From the NCBI GenBank assembly GCA_013813355.1, contig JACCRT010000039.1, positions 1 to 33,513 on the forward strand: DNA of 33,513 bases. The letters run 5' to 3'. The stretch comes from Acidobacteriota bacterium. Its GTDB lineage: Bacteria; Acidobacteriota; Vicinamibacteria; Vicinamibacterales; 2-12-FULL-66-21. The position numbers and the translations under genes were made by a program. This document shows positions 1-8,137 of the stretch, one piece after another (position 1 is the first letter of the stretch; every line of letters begins with the position of its first letter). The notes below the pieces were generated by a model. The model did not search any database. It was given only the letters and a program-made list of their open reading frames with translations, and was not told the DNA's origin.

Positions 1-2
1 TG

Positions 3-194
3 ATGGCGGCCGACAGCTGGCAGGCCTTCCAGGAAGCTGACGGGCCCTGGGACCGGACGGTGGCGGACCGCATGCGCAGGTACATCCTCTCGGAAGGGAA
101 CACCAGCGACCGTGCGGAAGCGTACCGACTGTTCCGCGGCCGCGAGCCTGACGTGCGTGCGCTGCTGCGGGAGCGGGGGTTTCCGACGAAATAG
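3..194 (+). CDS. C-terminal end of M3-family oligopeptidase / dipeptidyl carboxypeptidase (5' truncated by window edge)
   Basis: Translation ...RRYILSEGNTSDRAEAYRLFRGREPDVRALLRERGFPTK* matches the typical M3 peptidase C-terminus (GN..D...AY..FRGR.P...ALL..RG); gene presumably begins upstream of the window. Confidence 0.75.
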   Translation: MAADSWQAFQEADGPWDRTVADRMRRYILSEGNTSDRAEAYRLFRGREPDVRALLRERGFPTK

Positions 195-200
195 ACAACG

Positions 201-443
201 GTGCGCGGGGGGCGCAGGGTGCTGTGGGGGGGCCGGGAGAACCTCTTGCGGTCGCTGGAGGACTCCGTCACGCTCACGACGGCCCTGATGCCCTGGACGG
301 TGTCGGCCGTGTTCATGGCCAGCACCCTCGGCGTGCCGACGATCGCGTATGCGCCGTGGGCCGTTTTCTGCTGCGCCGGGCCGGCAGTCTCGCTGCTGAT
401 CGCGGCGCTCTACCGGCGCACGGGCTTCGGCATCCGCCGGCTG
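201..443 (+). pseudogene. Relic of Na+/H+ antiporter NhaC C-terminus
   Basis: RENLLRSLEDSVTLTTALMPWTVSAVFMASTLGVPTIAYAPWAVFCCAGPAVSLLIAALYRRTGFGI resembles the last part of NhaC (..LSR.LEDSGT.TSPL.PWN.CG.FM..TLGV.T..YAP.A.FN...P...); the rest of the transporter is absent. Confidence 0.6.
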
Positions 444-516
444 GATGGGGGTCGTCGCGACACGCCTGGTGAGCACTTGATGTCGGAACGTGCTTCGGTC
501 GCCGCACCCGAGCGGG

Positions 517-3177
517 TCAGGGGCGCGGCTGTCCCACGCGCCTCAACTCGGCGAACCAGTTCAGGATGACATTGACCCGGCGCTGCGGCCCCGTGTCGGG
601 GAGCTGGACCATCAGGAACCGCTCGCCGTCCGGCGTGACGTCGTACGAAAAGCCAGAGAGATTCTGATACGGCGCCTCGAACAGCAGGCGAGGGGATCCG
701 GCGGTGAAATCCGGACCACTGCCCACCTCCACCGCCATCCACTTGTAGCCAATGCGGTAGAACAGCTCGCGGCCGTCGCGCGACCAGACCGGCTCCTCGC
801 CGCCACCGCTGGAAATCTGCCACTGTCCGCCCTCACCTGAGGCCAACCGCACGTACACCTCGTAGCGCCCCGACGCGTCGGACGTGTATGCGATCCACCG
901 CCCGGTGGGCGAAAAGGCCGCCCCCCATTCGGTGGACGGCGTTGTCGCGATCGGGCGCGGGCGCCGCTCGCCCTCCATGGCCAGCACGCAGATGTCGTTT
1001 CCCGTGTCGCCGCACTGGATGGCGAGCATCGATCCGTCAGGCGACCAGGACCAGGGCGCCTCGCTCTGCCCGGACCAGACGACCTCCTCCGCGCCACTGC
1101 CGTCGGCCGGCCGGGTCACGATGGCGACCCCGTCATCCCGCAGGCTCAGATACGTGACCTGCCGGCCGTCCGGCGTCCACGCAGGCAGATGACTGCGGCC
1201 GTCCTGCGTCAGCCGGCTGAAGGTGCCCCGCACGGTTTCGTAGACCCAGATGTCACTGCCGGCGCCACGGACCTCGATCGCGATGCGCGAGCCATCGGGT
1301 GACAGCCGCAGCTGCGCGTAGCTGCCGGTCGGCATGCCCACCGGGGTCGCGGCGCCGTCCCTGGTCACCCACACCGGCCGACCGATCCAGGCCGGACCGC
1401 CTTCGACGTAAGCCAGGGTGCCGTCGGAAGCCAGCGCCACCTGGCCGGGGCCAGACTGCTCGCTGCGAATTCCGTCGAGCACCGGAACGGGGGAGCCGGT
1501 CGTGACGAGCCGAGTCACGTCGAACGGGACGGCAAACAGCGACGCGCCCCTGAGGAACAGGATGTGGCCCGTCGCCGCATAGAGCGCGTGCGTGCCGCCC
1601 TGGATGATGGTGTTCTGTTCCCCGGTTTCGATCGACAGCACCTGGATGGGCGCCTGGTCGTTGCTGCCGGACGTCCACTCGCCCATGAGCACGCTGTGCC
1701 CGCCCGGCAGCGCGGAATAGGTGATGAACGTGGGCCGCGGTGCCGAGACGATTGCCCGGGGTGTGCCGCCGGTCGCCGGGACGCGGACGACCCGGCCGCC
1801 TTCCTGGTCCCAAAAGATGACGGTGTCGTCGGGCATCCAGATGCCGCCGAACGCGTTGCGGGCCTCGCAGACCGTGGCCGGATCGCCACCGCTCAGCGAG
1901 ACTCGCCTGAGCACCGTCCCGCTGAAGAAGCCCACCGAGCTGCCGTCGGGCGAAAAGAACGGACCGTACGCGCCCTCGGTACCTGGCAGCCGGCGCGTCT
2001 CAAACCGGTTCAGCGCGCGTACAACCAGCTCCGAGGTGCCGTTCCGCTCCACGACAAGGACCAGCGTGGATCCGTCCGGCGAGATCGCGATCGACGTCCG
2101 GCCGTCGGCAAGCGGGGCCACCTGCGCGAGGCCGAGCCACTCGTGCTCCGGCAACACGACGGCCAGGCGGCGCATCGCGGACTCTTCCGCCGGCGCCGCC
2201 GTTCCGCGCCCGAGCATCCATGCCCCGACGGCCACGGCGACCAGCACCGCGCCTGCGGCCGCGTACCTCGCAAACGCGGGCGTCCTCCGGACCGTCAGCG
2301 GCGTTCCGGGGAGCGAGCCGCTACTTCCGAGCGTCTGCAGCGCGAACGCCAGGTCGCCGGCCGACTCGAACCGCCGTTCCGGCCGCTTGGCGAGGCAGCG
2401 GCGGACGATGCGATCCAGGACGAGGGCGGTCGACGTCTCCAGCCCTGACAGCTCCGGCGGATCCTCGTTGAGGACCGCGGCCATCGTTTCGATGGCGGAG
2501 TCACGCGCGAACGCGCGACGCCCGCCGAGCATCTCGTAGAGGATCGCCCCCAGGGCAAAGATGTCGGCGCGATGGTCGGCCGGTTCGCCGCGCACCTGTT
2601 CGGGCGCCATGTAGCCAGCCGTGCCGAGCACCTGGCCCGCGCCGGTACCTGCCGATTCGGGCACGAGCGCGGTCGGGCCGTCGGGATGCACGACTGGACC
2701 CTGCAGCTTGGCCAGGCCGAAATCGAGAATCTTCACGCGGTCGTCTCGCGTGACGAATAGATTCTCCGGCTTCAAGTCCCGGTGGACGATCCCCTTGTCG
2801 TGCGCCGCCGCCAGCCCTTCCGCGATCTGGACGATGTATCCGATTGCCACCTGGACCGGGAGCGGCCGGCCGGCCAGGCGCTCCCGCAGCGTCTGCCCCT
2901 CGAGCAGCTCCGCCACGAGGAACAGCGTGCCGTCGTGACGGCCCACATCGTGAACCGCGACGATGTTCGGATGATTGAGGGCCGCCGCGGCACGCGCCTC
3001 CTGCTCGAACCGACGGACCCGATCCGCGTCCGCGCCAAAGATCGGCGGGAGGATTTTGACCGCGACGGGTCGCCCCAGACGCGTATCCTGCGCCCGGTAG
3101 ACCTCTCCCATTCCGCCGACGCCCAGGAGAGACTCGATCAGGTAGGGGCCGATGCGCGTTCCCGAAACAAGTGCCAT
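517..3177 (-). CDS. Transmembrane Ser/Thr protein kinase with C-terminal PD40/TolB-like beta-propeller
   Basis: GVGGMGEVYRAQD glycine loop, VAVKIL, GIVHRDLKPENLFV, KILDFGLAKL, TM segment (AGAVLVAVAVGAWMLG), then repeated SPDG/WS.DG propeller motifs. Confidence 0.95.
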   Translation of the reverse strand: MALVSGTRIGPYLIESLLGVGGMGEVYRAQDTRLGRPVAVKILPPIFGADADRVRRFEQEARAAAALNHPNIVAVHDVGRHDGTLFLVAELLEGQTLRERLAGRPLPVQVAIGYIVQIAEGLAAAHDKGIVHRDLKPENLFVTRDDRVKILDFGLAKLQGPVVHPDGPTALVPESAGTGAGQVLGTAGYMAPEQVRGEPADHRADIFALGAILYEMLGGRRAFARDSAIETMAAVLNEDPPELSGLETSTALVLDRIVRRCLAKRPERRFESAGDLAFALQTLGSSGSLPGTPLTVRRTPAFARYAAAGAVLVAVAVGAWMLGRGTAAPAEESAMRRLAVVLPEHEWLGLAQVAPLADGRTSIAISPDGSTLVLVVERNGTSELVVRALNRFETRRLPGTEGAYGPFFSPDGSSVGFFSGTVLRRVSLSGGDPATVCEARNAFGGIWMPDDTVIFWDQEGGRVVRVPATGGTPRAIVSAPRPTFITYSALPGGHSVLMGEWTSGSNDQAPIQVLSIETGEQNTIIQGGTHALYAATGHILFLRGASLFAVPFDVTRLVTTGSPVPVLDGIRSEQSGPGQVALASDGTLAYVEGGPAWIGRPVWVTRDGAATPVGMPTGSYAQLRLSPDGSRIAIEVRGAGSDIWVYETVRGTFSRLTQDGRSHLPAWTPDGRQVTYLSLRDDGVAIVTRPADGSGAEEVVWSGQSEAPWSWSPDGSMLAIQCGDTGNDICVLAMEGERRPRPIATTPSTEWGAAFSPTGRWIAYTSDASGRYEVYVRLASGEGGQWQISSGGGEEPVWSRDGRELFYRIGYKWMAVEVGSGPDFTAGSPRLLFEAPYQNLSGFSYDVTPDGERFLMVQLPDTGPQRRVNVILNWFAELRRVGQPRP

Positions 3178-3200
3178 CTGTGTGTTGGACCGACGGGCGG

Positions 3201-3206
3201 ATTATA
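3201..3206 (-). promoter_or_regulatory. Candidate -10 element (TATAAT) for the kinase at 517-3177
   Basis: Perfect TATAAT on the minus strand 24 bp upstream of the ATG, between the pheA stop and the kinase; -35 is weak. Confidence 0.3.
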
Positions 3207-3245
3207 GCTGCATCCACCACCGCGTGCCGGGCGCGATCGGAACGC

Positions 3246-4097
3246 TCACGGCAGCATCGACAAGGCCTGCTCCGCACTCGCCGACGCGCCCCAGGCGCGA
3301 TAGCTGCCCAGGACGCGCACCCACTTCGCCACCTCGCCCAGGTGCGTGATCGCCCGTGCGCAGGACGGTGCATGCCGCGCCGCATCGACATCCACGTAGA
3401 ACATGTATTCCCACGCCCGGCCGCGGATCGGACGTGACTCGAGCTTCGAGAGATTGATGTCACGCAGTGCGAAGCAGCTCAACGCCTTGAACAACGACCC
3501 GGGCGTGCTCGAGGTCGTGAACACCAGCGAGGTCTTCGTCGCCTCGGCTTCGGGCGCCGGTGCCCGCCCGATCACGACGAAGCGCGTGATGTTCGAGGCG
3601 AAGTCCTGGATCGCCTCCGCCAGGACCTCGAGCCCGAACAGTTCGCCCGCCCGGCGCGACGCGATGGCGCCCGCGTCCGTGCGCCCGCTCTCCGCGACCA
3701 TCTTCGCGCTGCCCGCCGTATCGTAGACGGCGACGATCTCGACGCCCTCGAAGCGCCGGAGGTATTGCTCGCACTGGGCGAGCGCCTGCGGATGCGAATA
3801 GACGACCTTCAGAGCCGTGGCCGTGGCGCCCGGCCGCGCCAGCAGGCAGTGGTCCACATCGAGCTCGACTTCCGCGACGATGTGCAGGTCGTGTTCGAGG
3901 AGCAGGTCGTAGTTGCGATGGATGCTGCCGCCGATGGAGTTCTCCATCGGCACGATGCCGCGGCTCACACGACCCGCGGCCACAGCCGCAAAGACGTCCT
4001 CGAACGACTGGCACGGAACGGTCTCGGCGTCTGGCACCAGGCGCCGCGCCGCGGCTTCACTGTACGCTCCCGGCTCCCCCTGGAATGCAATCCACAT
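3246..4097 (-). CDS. pheA: Prephenate dehydratase (PDT + ACT domains)
   Basis: MWIAFQGEPGAYSEAAARR, GIVPMENSIGGSIHRNYDLLL, NITRFVVIGR, ACT-like TSSTPGSLFKALSCFALRDINLSKLESRPIRGRAWEYMFYVDVD. SD-like AGGAG just upstream. Confidence 0.95.
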   Translation of the reverse strand: MWIAFQGEPGAYSEAAARRLVPDAETVPCQSFEDVFAAVAAGRVSRGIVPMENSIGGSIHRNYDLLLEHDLHIVAEVELDVDHCLLARPGATATALKVVYSHPQALAQCEQYLRRFEGVEIVAVYDTAGSAKMVAESGRTDAGAIASRRAGELFGLEVLAEAIQDFASNITRFVVIGRAPAPEAEATKTSLVFTTSSTPGSLFKALSCFALRDINLSKLESRPIRGRAWEYMFYVDVDAARHAPSCARAITHLGEVAKWVRVLGSYRAWGASASAEQALSMLP

Positions 4098-4113
4098 TTC
4101 TGGCTCCTCAAAT

Positions 4114-4145
4114 GAACAAAGCCCGCCAGGGTCATCTGGCGGGCT
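4114..4145 (-). terminator. Intrinsic-terminator-like hairpin in the pheA leader (candidate attenuator)
   Basis: Minus strand AGCCCGCCAG-ATGACC-CTGGCGGGCT followed by TTGTT; perfect 10-bp stem, 6-nt loop, 22 nt upstream of the pheA ATG. Confidence 0.65.
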
Positions 4146-4281
4146 CGAGTCGTCTCTCGCGTGTGCTGGTGCTGGATCTTCTCAGCGTGCTCTCGTGACA
4201 GGACTTCGCCCGGGCGGGCTGCTAAAGACGGCCCGGCTGACAAGCCAGAAGCTGTTCACGGAGAAGCTGTCCACGGGGTCG

Positions 4282-4311
4282 AGATTACCTGTGCGGCTGC
4301 ACGGCTGTCAA
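4282..4311 (-). promoter_or_regulatory. Candidate sigma70-type promoter of pheA leader
   Basis: Minus strand TTGACA - 18 bp - TAATCT; perfect -35, -10 retains the T1/A2/T6 positions. Confidence 0.4.
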
Positions 4312-4351
4312 ATTCGCTCTGCCCATGGGCGCCTGAGCGGGCCAACCGACG

Positions 4352-5950
4352 CTACATCAGCGAACCCACCATCTCTTCGTAGGCGCCCTTGAAGTCGGTA
4401 ATGGTCCCGCCCTCGAAACGCCACACCCGCGTGCCGACTTCCTCGAGCAGGTCCTGGTCGTGGGTCACGAGCAGTACCGTCCCCTCGAACTTCTGGAGCG
4501 CGACGTTGAGAGCGTTGATCGCCTCGAGGTCAAGGTGGTTGGTGGGCTCGTCGAGCACGAGGACGTTCGGCTTCTGCAGCATGATGCGGCAGAAGAGCAG
4601 CCGCGCGGTTTCGCCGCCCGACAGCGCGTCGGTCGGCTTGTGGCCGTCCTCCCCGCTGAACAGCATCTGCCCGAGCAGGCCGTGGATCTCCTGGCGGGCG
4701 GCATCGGGATCGAAGCGGTGCAGCCATTCCACGACCGTGGTGCCCTTGTCGATGAGCCCTGTCGGATCCTGCGGAATATAACCGATTGAAACCTCGTGCC
4801 CCCACCGGACCTTGCCGGCGTCGCGATCGTCGGGCGACGCGGGCTGATCGGGGGCGTCGGCCAGCAGCGCCTTCAACAGCGTCGTCTTGCCGACGCCGTT
4901 CCTGCCGACCAGCACGATCTTCTCGCCACGGTTGATCACGGCGCTAAAGTCCGGGACGACCTGCAGGTCGCCGTGCGCCTTGGCCAGGCCCTCGAACTCG
5001 AGCGGGACCTTGCCGGACGGCCTGCGCGGCACGAAGCGGATGTAGGGGCGCTGGATGTTCGACCGCGCCAGCTCGGTGGTCTGCAGCCGCTCCACCTCCT
5101 TGCGCCGCGAGGTGGTCTGGCTGGCGCGGGTGCCGGCGCCGAAGCGCGCGATGAAGTCGTTGAGCTGCGCGATCTTCTTCTCGCGCTGCGCGTTCTCGGA
5201 CTCGATCTTCGAGCGAATCTGCGTCTTCGCGACGACCATGTCATCGTACCCGCCGGTATAGGTGATGATCGTCTGGTAGTCGATGTCGGCGATGTGGGTG
5301 CAGACCTGGTTCAGAAAGTGGCGGTCGTGCGAGATGACGATGAGCGCGCCTTCGTAGCGGGTCAGGAACTGCTCGAGCCAGTGGATCGACTCGAGATCGA
5401 GGTGGTTCGTCGGCTCGTCGAGGAGCAGCGCCTCCGGATTGCCAAACAGCGCCTGCGCCAGCAGCACGCGCACCTTCTGGCCGCCCTGCAGCTCGGCCAT
5501 CGGCCGCTCGTGCAGTTCGTCGGCGATGTCGAGCCCCTGGAGCAGGATGGCCGCTTCGCTCTCGGCGCTGTAGCCGTCCTCCTCGCCCACGATCCCCTCA
5601 AGCTCGCCGAGACGCATCCCGTCCTCGTTGGACATGTCGGCCTTGTCATACAGCGCATCGCGCTCCGCCAGCGCCTGCCAGAGCCGCTGGTTCCCCATGA
5701 TCACGGTGTCAATCACGCGGAACTGATCGAACGCGTACTGGTCCTGGCGCAGCACGCCCAGCTTCCGCGGCCGAACCACCGTCCCACGCTGCGGTTCGAG
5801 CTCACCGGTGAGCAGCTTCATGAAGGTGGACTTGCCTGCCCCGTTGGGGCCCGTCAGGCCATAACGGTGCCGGGCCGAGAACGTGGTCGCCACCTCCTCG
5901 AAGAGAATCTTGGAGCCGTACCGCATCGACACACCGCTAACCGAAATCAT
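4352..5950 (-). CDS. ABC-F family ATPase, YbiT-like
   Basis: Two ABC domains: GPNGAGKSTFMKLLTGE / LQGGQKVRVLLAQALF / LLLDEPTNHLD and GRNGVGKTTLLKALL / LSGGETARLLFCRIML / LVLDEPTNHLD; no TM segments; ABC-F linker. Confidence 0.95.
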   Translation of the reverse strand: MISVSGVSMRYGSKILFEEVATTFSARHRYGLTGPNGAGKSTFMKLLTGELEPQRGTVVRPRKLGVLRQDQYAFDQFRVIDTVIMGNQRLWQALAERDALYDKADMSNEDGMRLGELEGIVGEEDGYSAESEAAILLQGLDIADELHERPMAELQGGQKVRVLLAQALFGNPEALLLDEPTNHLDLESIHWLEQFLTRYEGALIVISHDRHFLNQVCTHIADIDYQTIITYTGGYDDMVVAKTQIRSKIESENAQREKKIAQLNDFIARFGAGTRASQTTSRRKEVERLQTTELARSNIQRPYIRFVPRRPSGKVPLEFEGLAKAHGDLQVVPDFSAVINRGEKIVLVGRNGVGKTTLLKALLADAPDQPASPDDRDAGKVRWGHEVSIGYIPQDPTGLIDKGTTVVEWLHRFDPDAARQEIHGLLGQMLFSGEDGHKPTDALSGGETARLLFCRIMLQKPNVLVLDEPTNHLDLEAINALNVALQKFEGTVLLVTHDQDLLEEVGTRVWRFEGGTITDFKGAYEEMVGSLM

Positions 5951-6030
5951 CAGGACCTAACCTCTGCTGACATGGAACACACACAACGAGGAACCTGCCA
6001 TTGTAACAGGTGTCTGGCGGCAGCCCGTTG

Positions 6031-6306
6031 TTACGGTCGGTCTTCGGGCTCGTCGGTGACCACCCGCCCCAGGCCGGCGCCTGCCAGCAGGGACCGGCAA
6101 TACTGGGCCTGCCCGGCCGGGACGTAGAAGCCCGCGCCGTGCCTCGGGGAGCCAAACAGGGTCGTCCGGCCAAGCTCCTCCACCTGCGCGACGTAGTCCA
6201 CGCCGTTGCCAGTCAGCAACTCCTCCACCTGCCGGGCTTCCCCCAGCGAGGCCGCAAGATAGACCAGCTCCCCGTCCCTGAGCGCATCCGCTTCCACCCG
6301 TCCCAT
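6031..6306 (-). CDS. Small DUF2007-like (putative signal-transducing) protein
   Basis: MGRVEADALRDGELVYLAASLGEARQVEELLTGNGVDYVAQVEELGRTTLFGSPRHGAGFYVPAGQAQYCRSLLAGAGLG; 'VYLA...EA..VE.LL...G..Y....FYVP......R.LL' pattern. Start chosen at internal ATG (6304-6306). Confidence 0.5.
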   Translation of the reverse strand: MGRVEADALRDGELVYLAASLGEARQVEELLTGNGVDYVAQVEELGRTTLFGSPRHGAGFYVPAGQAQYCRSLLAGAGLGRVVTDEPEDRP

Positions 6307-6325
6307 CGCGCGTTCGACTACGGGA

Positions 6326-6547
6326 TCAGTGGTAGTGGCCGTGCTCGGCCGACCACACGCGGTTCGGCCCGGCACCCCGGTCACGGTCCATCAGGGCGAA
6401 GCCCACCAGGATGACAGCCAGGACGGCACCCAAGACCACCAGGACCATGGTGCGGGTCCTCGACTGCCCCGCCGACGTCTCGCAGCACCGCTTGTACTTC
6501 TTCCCACTGCCGCAGGGGCAGGGCTCGTTTCTTCCGGCTCTGGCCAT
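6326..6547 (-). CDS. Short SEC-C metal-binding motif protein with one TM helix
   Basis: MARAGRNEPCPCGSGKKYKRCCETSAGQSRTRTMVLVVLGAVLAVILVGFALMDRDRGAGPNRVWSAEHGHYH*; canonical SEC-C CPCGSGKKYKRCC plus hydrophobic helix. Confidence 0.75.
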   Translation of the reverse strand: MARAGRNEPCPCGSGKKYKRCCETSAGQSRTRTMVLVVLGAVLAVILVGFALMDRDRGAGPNRVWSAEHGHYH

Positions 6548-6674
6548 AAATCCTCTCCGCAAGAGGATACTATGGCGAACCGTGCGCGCACTTGCGCAGT
6601 GCCTGCCGCCCGACCCCCGCCGCCCGCCGCTGCGATCCCTCAGAGCCATCACCCGCGGCCGCGCACTCTCCGAC

Positions 6675-6687
6675 GGGACAGTGTCCC
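6675..6687. promoter_or_regulatory. Palindrome GGGACA-G-TGTCCC overlapping the predicted -35 of the OsmC-like gene
   Basis: Perfect 6-bp inverted arms with 1-nt spacer; a TACAAT -10-like hexamer lies at 6706-6711, so the palindrome covers the -35 position. Confidence 0.35.
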
Positions 6688-6729
6688 GGGTCGAGACTTC
6701 AGTACTACAATCAGTGGCGGGAGACCGCC

Positions 6730-7056
6730 ATGCCCGACAACACGATTCGTGAGGCCCTCGAGCGCAATGCGAAGGCTGTCGCGCTTCGCCCATCCGTCGG
6801 GCAGAAGACCGGCAAGACGGCCGTCCACCTGAAGCCAGGGCTCACCTGTGGAGTGTCAGAAGGCGCATGGAGCATCACGGTTGGCATGGGCACCGCTGGC
6901 GGCGTCGAGGCGGGCCCCGGTCCGGGCACTCTCGGACGCGGCGCGCTCGGCTCGTGCCTGGCGCTGTCGTACGCGATGTGGGCCGCCCGGCTCGGTGTCG
7001 TGCTCGACACGGTGGACGTGACCGTCGAGGCAGACTACGACAGCCGCGACGCGTGA
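6730..7056 (+). pseudogene. OsmC/Ohr-family protein, C-terminally truncated
   Basis: MPDNTIREALERNAKAVALRPSVGQKTGKTAV...GTLGRGALGSCLALSYAMWAARLGVVLDTVDVTVEADYDSRDA*; OsmC core with GSC cysteine, but ends before the C-terminal helix/second-Cys region. Confidence 0.65.
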
Positions 7057-7148
7057 CGGCGCGCACGCCGAGTACCTGGCGTCGATCGACGCGTGGCGCG
7101 ACGGATCGGTGTATGACGTCCCGGGCGAGGTCGTCCTTGCCAGCGGCG

Positions 7149-7871
7149 TCAGCGTGGAGCCGGGGCCGCGGCACAGCCTTCGCCGGCCATTGTCGACAGC
7201 AGGATGAGCGGATTGCGCCCGGTCTGGGTCAGCGTATGGGGCACTCCGCTCGGGATGAACAAGAGGACGCCCGCCCGGAGGCGCTCCTCGCGCCCGTCCA
7301 GCCTGGCCGCCCCTTCACCCGCAATGACATACAGGAACTCGTCCGCCTCGTCGTGCGCATGCTGCGCCAGCGGCTGATTCAGCTGGATCAGGGTCGCGGT
7401 GCCATGGCTGCCACACGCAAGTGACGATGTGCGCTGCGGGGCCCGCCCGATGAAGTCCTTCTCGATGGTGTCCGGCAGCGCGAACACTGCCGGCCTCGCG
7501 TCACTCCGTGGGGGCGGCGGAGGCGCCTCCGGTTCAGGGGGCGGCGGAACGGGTGACAAGGTCACGTTGACCTCCATCGGCGCCCCCGCGCGCGCGGTCA
7601 GCTCGCGCTCCAGCGTGACGAAGCCTTCCCGTTCGAAGCGGAGCCGGTAGGCGCCCGTCGGGATCTTCTCGAAGACCACCCGTCCCCGCTCGGTGCGGGT
7701 GGCCCGATCGGCCGGGCCCTCCGCGGTGACCAGCACGCCGGGGAGGGGGTTTCCTGCAGGGTCGGACACGACAATGACCAGGGTGGCGACGGCGCGGCCG
7801 CGTCCCTGCCCGCTGACGCTCGCGGTGGCGGCCGCGAGCACGATGGTGACCAGAACACTCACGGCTCGCAT
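7149..7871 (-). CDS. Secreted protein: carboxypeptidase-regulatory-like (beta-sandwich) domain + Pro-rich linker + C-terminal cupin
   Basis: Signal peptide MRAVSVLVTIVLAAATASVSG; DPAGNPLPGVLVTAEGPADRATRTERGRVVFEKIPTGAYRLRFEREGF; PPPPEPEAPPPPP; cupin HAHDEADEFLYVIAGEGAARLDG...GVLLFIPSGVPHTL. Confidence 0.8.
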   Translation of the reverse strand: MRAVSVLVTIVLAAATASVSGQGRGRAVATLVIVVSDPAGNPLPGVLVTAEGPADRATRTERGRVVFEKIPTGAYRLRFEREGFVTLERELTARAGAPMEVNVTLSPVPPPPEPEAPPPPPRSDARPAVFALPDTIEKDFIGRAPQRTSSLACGSHGTATLIQLNQPLAQHAHDEADEFLYVIAGEGAARLDGREERLRAGVLLFIPSGVPHTLTQTGRNPLILLSTMAGEGCAAAPAPR

Positions 7872-8137
7872 GATGTCTCCCTGCCAGCAGTCCTCATCCG
7901 CGGCCACCCGCCTGATCCCGGGGACTCACGGCCACTCGCCGTCTTGCGGGTAGCTACTCCGCATCATGTCCACCGTCGAGGTCCGACGTCAACCGCCGCA
8001 TCAGGTCCCATGGCTGAGGTTCTGGCTCGGCAAGCGGTGCAGGTGAGCGGGTACCTCGATTGCAACCGATGACGGAACGTTCGACGAGCGGATCTCCGCC
8101 GTCAGCATCAGCATTCGGAACGGAGAGGAGGAAACGT

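Noticed and set aside
4796-6127. 443-aa plus-strand ORF opposite the ABC-F gene
   Set aside because: Antisense shadow of a well-supported ABC-F gene; no recognisable motif.
7966-8046. Possible 26-aa ORF MSTVEVRRQPPHQVPWLRFWLGKRCR upstream of the PRC-barrel gene
   Set aside because: No clear RBS, no homology I recognise, expected by chance at this length.
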